Shown: positions 58,101 to 64,000 of the stretch, piece by piece
How positions within the stretch are numbered: position 1 is the stretch's first letter
Layout: the number at the start of each line of letters is the position of its first letter
Assembly (NCBI GenBank): GCA_037074765.1
Contig: JBAMDO010000578.1
Coordinates: 434,001-498,000, forward strand
Direction of reading: 5' to 3'
Length of the DNA stretch: 64,000 nt
From: Mansonella perstans
Taxonomy: Eukaryota > Nematoda > Chromadorea > Rhabditida > Onchocercidae
The notes under the pieces: model-generated
Told to the model about the DNA's origin: nothing
The model's database searches: none
What the model saw: only the letters and a program-made list of their open reading frames with translations
Translations under genes and position numbers: made by a program

Positions 58101-61100
58101 ACATTTCTATGTAATCCACAAGTAATGAAATCAACATGTCTTCCTCGTTTACGATACTATCTGCCTACCCATAATTTCTTTTTATTCGAAGATATAACTT
58201 GAACGAAAAACGATACCGAAATTGGAAGGTTTCAATAATAATGTAAGCAGTCAACAGTATACCATCATATAGCATCATCTCACAATATAATTTCAAAAAA
58301 TTGAACTGATGCATAGAACTGAACCTACTCTGAGTTCTTTTTCTCGACTTAGAAAATTAGAACTATTTATAACAGCCATTGAACCAAGTTTCGCATTCAG
58401 TTGTTGATTCTGCAAAAAAAAAACATGCTTTTCATGTTTCTAAAGCATAAAATTTAAAATAGCGAATGATATGAAAAATCGAACTATAATGTATACAACT
58501 AACGATCGTTCACAGAAATAAACTAACAGCATTCAGCCTCAGATATATGAAAAGATCACTCGTTTCGTACATTTTAGAAAAATGAAAAAAAAAGGAAGAG
58601 AATTCCGGCAATGCTTTCCTGTCATAATATATTTGAAAATTTAACAAAATTTGATCAAAATTAATCTTACGCATCGATGAGCGTTTCCAATTTCCTCTTC
58701 AAGACGCTGAAGTTGAACATCTTTCATTGCCAGTTGCTCACGATGCAGCACCAATTTTGCTTCTAGTGATGCGATCTGAATTGACTTAAGTATAAATGAT
58801 AAAATTTTTTGCAGCAGAAAGAGCTTTAGCTGCAAACTCTTCCGAAATTAAGCAAGAAAGTCAAAGATGGTATAATTTGCTGTCTTGCAGTTTATATGGA
58901 TTCTGAAATAAAAAAACAAATAATTGAAGTTTTCTAAGCATATTTTCATATTCGAGAGAAAATTCCAAATCAATTTTAGCGCAAAATTGAAGTCAGTTCG
59001 CCAATTTCGAATGTCGAAGTTAATTTTTTTCCTAACAAATCAAAATCCAGATATACCTTTCCTTTTCAGATTATAAATTTATTTTAGATATATTTCCTTG
59101 AAAAACTAAAATCTTACCTGACGTTGATGATTCTCACAGCTTCCATTAATTATACTATCATTTGCACTGTCTTTCATCATTATTTCATGCTGAACGTTGT
59201 CTTTCAACTGCAAGATATGATTCTGTTAAAAAGACCCATATCAGAGAGTTAAAATTGAAGGAATCAAAAAGACTGCGACGAAAATTTTTCAGAACCTAAA
59301 TATTTTGCATCAGAACATCATATCTTAGTTTAGAAATATCCAATGACATAAAATAAATCTCCATAAATGCGATTTTGATTTTCATTTTATAAACGGTTGT
59401 TTCAAAAATTGAAATAATATGGATATCAAGCTAAGAAATTATAATTAAACTGTGACATTATAAATTACTTCCAAAGGAGAAAAATATCGTGCATGCTTCT
59501 TAGCTCATATCCGATATATTCAAAGCAAGGAAATGAAACAAATATGATAGAAATATGATTCTGAGACATAAACTGATTAAGGAAAATTTGCGACATTCCT
59601 TACTTGAAATTGAATATGAAAATAATTATTTTAAAAAAATACCAATTAATCAATATAAGATATACGATGAAGGGTGATGTAATATTGCATAGGGAGGTGT
59701 ATTGAAGCATCATAATATCAATAAGCCCTCTTATACCGCAAAATGATATAAACTAAACAAAGATATCATGTTAAACAACAACTTAATGTGAGCGACTTAC
59801 GTACTAGTCAACAGTAATTTTAAATGACGGAAAAGCAGCAGTCATAGAAACCAGTTTTTCAACTGGTTCCAGGAAATTTGTGGATAAATAGCACTTTGTC
59901 ATAATAACATTCTAATTGTAAGTGAAACAACATTGGACCAGTAACATAAATTAATTAAATGATCCAAAAAAAGAATCACTTCACCGATCCTTCTAAGGAT
60001 TCATAAGACATTGAATGGCTTAGCACAAATAATTTGGATAATTATTTTATATAAATTTTAAACGCAGGATATATCACCTTTACTTCGATTTTTTTTCAAT
60101 ATAAAATTGCATTTTCCAATTCCTTTCTGATTGAACAATACAATTTTAAGAACTGCTTGATAGTTTTGAAGCATGGGAAGGAGTAAACATATGATATGAT
60201 CTTTGAAAGATATGAGATACTCTCTAAAAAAGCAATTATATTAATGAACCAAATGCATAAAAGGCGAGAAATCTAAGAACTTAATACTTTGAAATGCACA
60301 ACATAATATTTCGTAGTTCTGCATCTTAGAACAATTTATTTTTTGCACTGCGAAAAAACTAGTTTTATTATATTCGATTACGATACTCGCTGATTTAAGA
60401 CGCTAATTCATATATTATAAAATAATTTTATAGAAGGTACCATACGAAAGCAATGTAGCATGAAAAAGCTTCTGGAGAATTAAAAAAGATGTCTTACAAC
60501 CAAATATTGAAATTTTGCATGGGAATTATAAAAATGGAGCATAGATAAAGATCCAAAAATTTTTGCCAATATCTCACGACCAATTAGACAAGCACAAAAA
60601 CAAATATCTAAACAAAAATACAAAATTTAATTGCCTTTAACTGTGCCTTTAACACTAAAAGTGCCTTTAACTTCTTCAAGACAGCTTGTTTACCTATGGT
60701 AACTTTTTAACACAATGAAAAAACACTAAATCGTTAAGAGGGAACTAATGTTAAGAGATGAAAATCTAGAACTTTCACAAACTGAAAACATGACAAACAG
60801 AAATGGCAAAGAATTTTTGCTTGATGTATTGGGGAGAGAAATCATGATCAACTTTTTCATCCTTCATGTTGCATAAAGCGAAGAGATTTTTAAACCTTTA
60901 CAGTGATTGATATAAATTTTATCGCACAAGACGACAGTAAAACCGGTATATGTCTTGCAAAAGAATTTGCCACACCTTCTCTCTGCTAAATTTGATTAGA
61001 TGATGACAATAGCAAATTACTTTCACAAAGTAACCAAAATTACATTAGTTAATTAGATTTGTCTTTTGTTTCACTGTTACCAATATCAGTATTATAGAAT

Positions 61101-62728
61101 ATGGCTGGTAAAAAATGATATATTGTTGAGTCAAGTAACATTTTAATAGTTGACATGAATAGTTTATAAAGTAGTTTATAGAGCGAAAGCATTTCTTTCT
61201 TAAGGCAGTGAATAGAAATTTCAACAAATGATTTAAAACTATTAAAGAAGCTTTTCATTTGAACAGTTTTCATATTAATTCATTCCTGTCAAAAATTTTT
61301 GTATTGCTTATAAAAACCTGAAGAAATATCATCCAAGCATTGCTTTTTTTCCAAAATATATAGGGGATAAATGTCTTAGCGAGAGCGTTAAAGAATCTTG
61401 AACCTGAAAATTTGAAAACATCGATAATTCGATAAAACAACTTCTTGCCTCATTTATCTGATTCTGCATTTCCATAAGAACCGGTGGATGTTTACCAGCA
61501 TAATCAACTAATCGTTCATAGTATTTTCGTAAAGTTCCGGAATTCAAGAATGTTGTCTTATCGTACTCGATTTCTTCCACTAAACTGTTCAAAAAGAGAG
61601 ATTTTTCATCGTTATCTTCTATAGATGGACATGCAGAATTCAAAATCTATAAAGGAAGCATTAAAAATATAGAGCTAACAATGTAACCACATAAACTAAG
61701 GATGGTTTTTTTTCAAATTTAATAATATATTTTTTTTTAAATAATATTCTATAAAAAAAACAATTTCTGAAAAACAGCATTAACCTTTAAAGCTTCATCA
61801 CGAAAAAGATCGATGGATGGTAGTAATTTTTTGTGATCAATGACATCTATAACAGAGACAAATGAAATAACCAACAATGAAACAATGGCATATGGTATCA
61901 GTTTGTTTAATGCCAATGCTCCCAACAAAAAAATAAAACAAAAGATCAGGATGAGCTATGGAATAAAACTAAATTTAAAAAAAGAAAGAAACAACTGCGA
62001 TAGTGTAAACTTAGCGAACAAATGACTCATCTTCTGATAAATTATGAAAGTAGTTAATTAACAGCAAAACCTCACCAACCAAATTGCATGCAAATTTAGC
62101 ATCATTTGTCTTGTCGTAATATTTGAGCTGTATTTGAAGTAATTGTACAACTCGTTCTGCTTTAGCTAGTTTTGTTGCTAGCTGAAAATTTGCTTAAGCT
62201 TTTAGTTCTTAGATCATTCAGTAAAAACAAGCAATCGCTACTTTTTATTTTCTACTTTCCATTTGCTGATTTTCTCCTCTTCTTTACAGAATGCTTACTT
62301 CGTAAAAGCAATTTTGACTTCAAGCACTATGCTAAAAAAGCACGTAAAATTAGTCCAAATAAGTGTTAATTAAATGAAAAAGAAAATGCCGAAAAAACAA
62401 TTCAACTTCAGCGCCATTAATAAGATAGAATGGAAACTTACAATTTTGTTAATATTACGCAAAGTCTTGATTTCTTGCAAATTATCCATATCAGTGTAAT
62501 TCTCAGCTTCCTGGAAAATATTGACTGAACTAATAATCTCTAATGTATGGCTGCATGGACCGATGCATGTTTTGAAATGAAGATTCCCATGATTTTTATA
62601 AATAATTTAAACTATCATGGAATGGATATATCTAAATGAAACAACTTACAGTGAATGCAATTTCGCTAAAGGATACGTCTTTATTGTTAACGAGCTTGAA
62701 GCTGCTGCTGTTTTTTTCCGATGAATGC
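34095..62728 (-). CDS. Large coiled-coil scaffold protein, family not identified, 30 exons, 5' end missing
   Basis: Thirty exons join in one frame into about 1,630 residues using the proximal terminal exon. Nearly everything after the first 200 residues is heptad-rich (Leu, Glu, Lys, Gln, Asn), for example NLEEELKVSKVQIDEQRNID, so it should form long alpha-helical coiled coils. The N-terminal part (residues about 50-180) is less repetitive, with LATKLAKAERVVQLLQIQL and a segment ending YYERLVDYAGKHPPVLMEM. One exon, 41780-40690, is 1,091 bases, far longer than the others. No motor, CAP-Gly, GRIP, FYVE or membrane segment was seen. Such proteins usually scaffold centrosome, cilium, Golgi or cytoskeleton. 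The transcript can end in either of two duplicated terminal exons. No ATG was found in frame upstream of 62728. Similarity to myosin tails or golgins would be compositional only. Confidence 0.83.
34316..34394 (-). other. Terminal exon B (proximal), ends in a glutamine run
   Basis: After the acceptor ATTTTCAG the exon encodes QHRLVVVLRRKLQSM, then nine Gln, Leu and TAA (34318-34316). The phase-2 donor at 37933 joins to form Met-Gln-His. The Gln run is encoded by CAA/CAG and appears as a GTT/GCT repeat on the plus strand. Confidence 0.7.
35010..35136 (-). other. Possible third alternative terminal exon
   Basis: Inside the 3.5 kb last intron, a minus-strand frame after CCTGATAG reads RPSASAFDVHEKTTRFDTF, then GPIPPS, and stops at 35010. 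It would accept the phase-2 donor at 37933, and the segment is less AT-rich than its surroundings. The acceptor is weak and the last 20 or so residues look like non-coding sequence, so this is tentative. Confidence 0.22.
36642..36680. repeat. Perfect 15 bp inverted repeat, 9 bp spacer
   Basis: ATGCAAACTATATTA at 36642-36656 is exactly complementary to 36666-36680. It lies in the last intron of the coiled-coil gene and could form a short hairpin in its pre-mRNA. Confidence 0.85.
37768..37879. repeat. MITE-like inverted repeat, about 110 bp
   Basis: Perfect 17 bp arms (37776-37792 and 37855-37871, AAATTAAACTTCCAGTA) extend to about 24 bp with two mismatches. The interior contains the palindrome AAAAGGCCTTTT. 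The element sits about 55 bases downstream of the exon ending at 37933, on the intron side. No target-site duplication was recognised. Confidence 0.6.
37933..41780 (-). other. Coiled-coil gene 3' exons before the alternative ends
   Basis: In transcript order: 41780-40690, 39900-39726, 39442-39286, 39069-38960, 38533-38177 and 38057-37933. The long exon 41780-40690 has an acidic non-coil island (ISVNNDDEEEAVKRDD) followed by strong heptads. The last of these exons ends in phase 2 (GAA AT|GTAAGT), exactly what both downstream terminal exons require. The donor at 38177 (TGT|GTTTCT) was chosen because it is the only phase-0 site before the frame loses coil character. Confidence 0.8.
42207..48707 (-). 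other. Coiled-coil gene central exons (fifteen exons)
   Basis: In transcript order: 48707-48637, 47970-47835, 47555-47439, 47211-46999, 46914-46768, 46398-46315, 45850-45735, 45091-44977, 44688-44539, 44187-44098, 43802-43648, 43514-43326, 43091-42923, 42631-42539 and 42356-42207. Each has a clear T-rich acceptor and GT donor on the minus strand, and all junctions keep one frame. The product is continuous coiled coil, with phrases such as QKRELTMQLDREQAEKQELF and DIKTNEANSAMITRLTVENE. Confidence 0.82.
46561..46626. repeat. 19 bp tandem repeat, about 3.4 copies
   Basis: Three copies starting AATTAATAATGA with variable ends, plus a partial fourth, lie in an intron of the coiled-coil gene. Confidence 0.75.
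49181..49249. repeat. Long hairpin with perfect 19 bp stem
   Basis: ATTATTAAGTTAATGCGTA at 49194-49212 is exactly complementary to 49219-49237 with a 6-base loop. Flanking CATGA/TCATG segments extend the foldback imperfectly to about 69 bases. It lies within the 9.6 kb intron. Confidence 0.8.
50924..50992. repeat. 35 bp tandem duplication
   Basis: Two adjacent copies of GCTAAACAATTAAAAAACTT followed by a T-run and GAA (50924-50958 and 50959-50992) differ by a few bases. The duplication appears recent and intronic. Confidence 0.75.
56461..56646 (+). other. Candidate nested ORF on the opposite strand
   Basis: A plus-strand frame inside the 9.6 kb intron, preceded by an acceptor-like AAATTCAG at 56472-56479, encodes TTFNARVAAQRQNCLCKCIS followed by KQEMETLAIIWQQIQQKYIK and a stop at 56644-56646. 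The composition is protein-like and it has a CLCKC cluster, but it starts with TTG and no partner exon or family was recognised. Confidence 0.2.
58329..62728 (-). other. Coiled-coil gene 5' exons (eight exons)
   Basis: In transcript order the exons are 62728-62650, 62510-62442, 62181-62076, 61846/61847-61785, 61646-61449 (or to 61404), 59222-59118, 58775-58671 and 58409-58329. Phases agree throughout. The first starts in phase 2, so at least one upstream exon is missing. These encode a mixed N-terminal region followed by the first coiled coil (IASLEAKLVLHREQLAMKDV). Confidence 0.75.
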
Positions 62729-63171
62729 CTATAATCAAATTTTTAACCGATTTTTCGATGAAAGAAAGTATCATGAATGAACACTGAGTGAGAGGAGCTT
62801 ATTTGTCTCATTGCTTCGAAAAGATGAATTATTTTGAAATTAGGTTGTATTAAACATAGCTACAAATCAGGTAAAGCCTCTAAGTTTAAACAATTTAACT
62901 GAATAAAATCTTTGAAAAAATTTCAAATTTAAATCTATGAATCCACCATTTTTAAGAGCTAAAATTCTGCTATTCATTTCTTGTATGATTACAGACGTTC
63001 AAATCTGAGTTTAGCGCAAGATAATTCCTTCTGATTGTGACATAGTTAGCATCAAAAGACTTCGTGTCACTGCATGCTTTTTCATCCTTTATTAGAATTT
63101 TATCCAAATTAAAAATGGCTCAGAATGGTACGTAAACCAATTACATGATTAAAATGCTTCAGGATTCAGAG

Positions 63172-63202
<31 letters not shown>

Positions 63203-64000
63203 TTTAATTTCTTAATTTTGGAAGCACATTTTGGATTCCAAGATCCAAGAGTAAATGTAAGGTCAGTAGTAAAAAAAAAGTGCAAAATTAAAATTAAGAA
63301 ATAAAAGACCCATCACTAACATTCTTTCATTAGAATCGATTACTAGAATTTTTAGATCAGCCAAATTTAAGTGTTTGGCCAGTTAAGATCAGGATGAAAG
63401 TACAGGAATAAAAAAAAACAGTGATGATAGCTTCCTATACTACTGATAATATGACAGACTTAAGTAATGGAAGAGCCAGTCTAATATTGTTGTAACGCCC
63501 CGGTCACTGAGGGTTTTAGGAAATATAATTTCATGATTCAAAAAAAATTTAGTTAACCTTTAAATCATTGTTACCCGGGTTAAATCTCATATAGGATTAT
63601 TAAATAAAAGCTGAAGGTAAAAAACAAAACTGGAAAACAGTTCTGAAATTTCGAAGTTTATGATTAGAACAGATTGGAAAAAGAATAATAAACTGTACAT
63701 TGCACTTCTCTCACAATTCTTAAACAAACAGAATGTATTTATTTTTAGGGCAAATAAATTAGTCAGTTTAAAAAAAAAAACCTTTCTATCAATAAATCAT
63801 CTCTTTAAAAAATACCGCAGAACTACAAGACGGGTGAGTTCATAACGGTGCTTTTAACTCATTTGATTATTCATTCGCTTAAATTTATTCTCTTTTTTAG
63901 GACACTCAGAACACTTCTTCGAATTTTTAGGACACTTCTTCGAATTTTAATAGCAAATAAAGTAGAAATTATCCTATCGAAAACAAATCTGAGAAGAGAT
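62729..64000. other. AT-rich flank upstream of the coiled-coil gene
   Basis: The missing first exon or exons of the coiled-coil gene should lie here or beyond the window, but I found no minus-strand ATG exon ending in phase 2. The interval includes T- and A-runs with a 13 bp inverted repeat (about 63208-63220 against 63287-63299) and a short tandem duplication of ACACTTCTTCGAATTTT near 63909-63949. Confidence 0.5.

Larger units (their letters stand above)
48708..58328 (-). other. 9.6 kb intron of the coiled-coil gene
   Basis: The flanking exons join in phase 0 (REKELR|KALKDR), so no extra exon is required. The intron contains a perfect inverted repeat at 49194-49237, a 35 bp tandem duplication at 50924-50992, a TA microsatellite near 54136-54150, and a protein-like plus-strand frame at 56461-56646. 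No nested gene can be confirmed. Confidence 0.65.

Noticed and set aside
34095..62728. Naming the coiled-coil gene as myosin, golgin, rootletin or LFI-1
   Set aside because: Heptad composition makes all such proteins look alike; no diagnostic domain was seen, so a specific name would be invented.

Overview
The window looks like nuclear DNA of a parasitic nematode, most likely a filarial or other spirurid (clade III) worm. It is strongly AT-rich. Genes are split into many short exons whose introns end in the nematode acceptor TTTTCAG. One gene starts 13 bases after such an acceptor with no exon upstream, as expected for spliced-leader trans-splicing. One product is a FoxA/PHA-4-type forkhead factor whose forkhead domain resembles C. 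elegans PHA-4. The assignment rests on sequence character and remembered families; no search was run.

Three multi-exon protein genes can be supported. (1) At 3253-10904 (+), 20 exons join in one frame and encode a secreted protein of about 870 residues with a signal peptide, nine six-cysteine Kunitz domains, an unmatched linker between domains 3 and 4, and a divergent cysteine-containing tail. (2) At 22636-28080 (+), nine exons encode about 500 residues of a FoxA/PHA-4 forkhead factor; the 5' start is not visible. (3) At 34095-62728 (-), 30 exons join in frame and encode at least 1,630 residues of almost continuous coiled coil. I cannot name its family. It ends in one of two tandemly duplicated terminal exons.

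Layout: 1-3252 has no supportable gene. The Kunitz gene is followed by about 11.7 kb (10905-22635) with no convincing gene, probably holding pha-4 regulatory DNA and its missing first exon. pha-4 and the coiled-coil gene converge, with about 6 kb between their stop codons (28081-34094). The coiled-coil gene has a 9.6 kb intron (48708-58328) and a 3.5 kb intron before its last exon; both contain inverted repeats. The start of the coiled-coil gene is not found in 62729-64000.

The three genes do not form an obvious pathway. PHA-4 is known as the pharynx and foregut selector gene. Multi-Kunitz secreted proteins in nematodes act in cuticle and moulting or as extracellular inhibitors. Long coiled-coil proteins usually scaffold centrosomes, cilia, Golgi or cytoskeleton. 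No rRNA, tRNA, CRISPR array, prokaryotic operon, viral gene or intact transposon was recognised. The most interesting points are the duplicated terminal exons, the mostly non-basic P1 positions of the Kunitz array, a nearly perfect intronic hairpin of pre-miRNA size, and a 110 bp MITE-like inverted repeat beside a coding exon.
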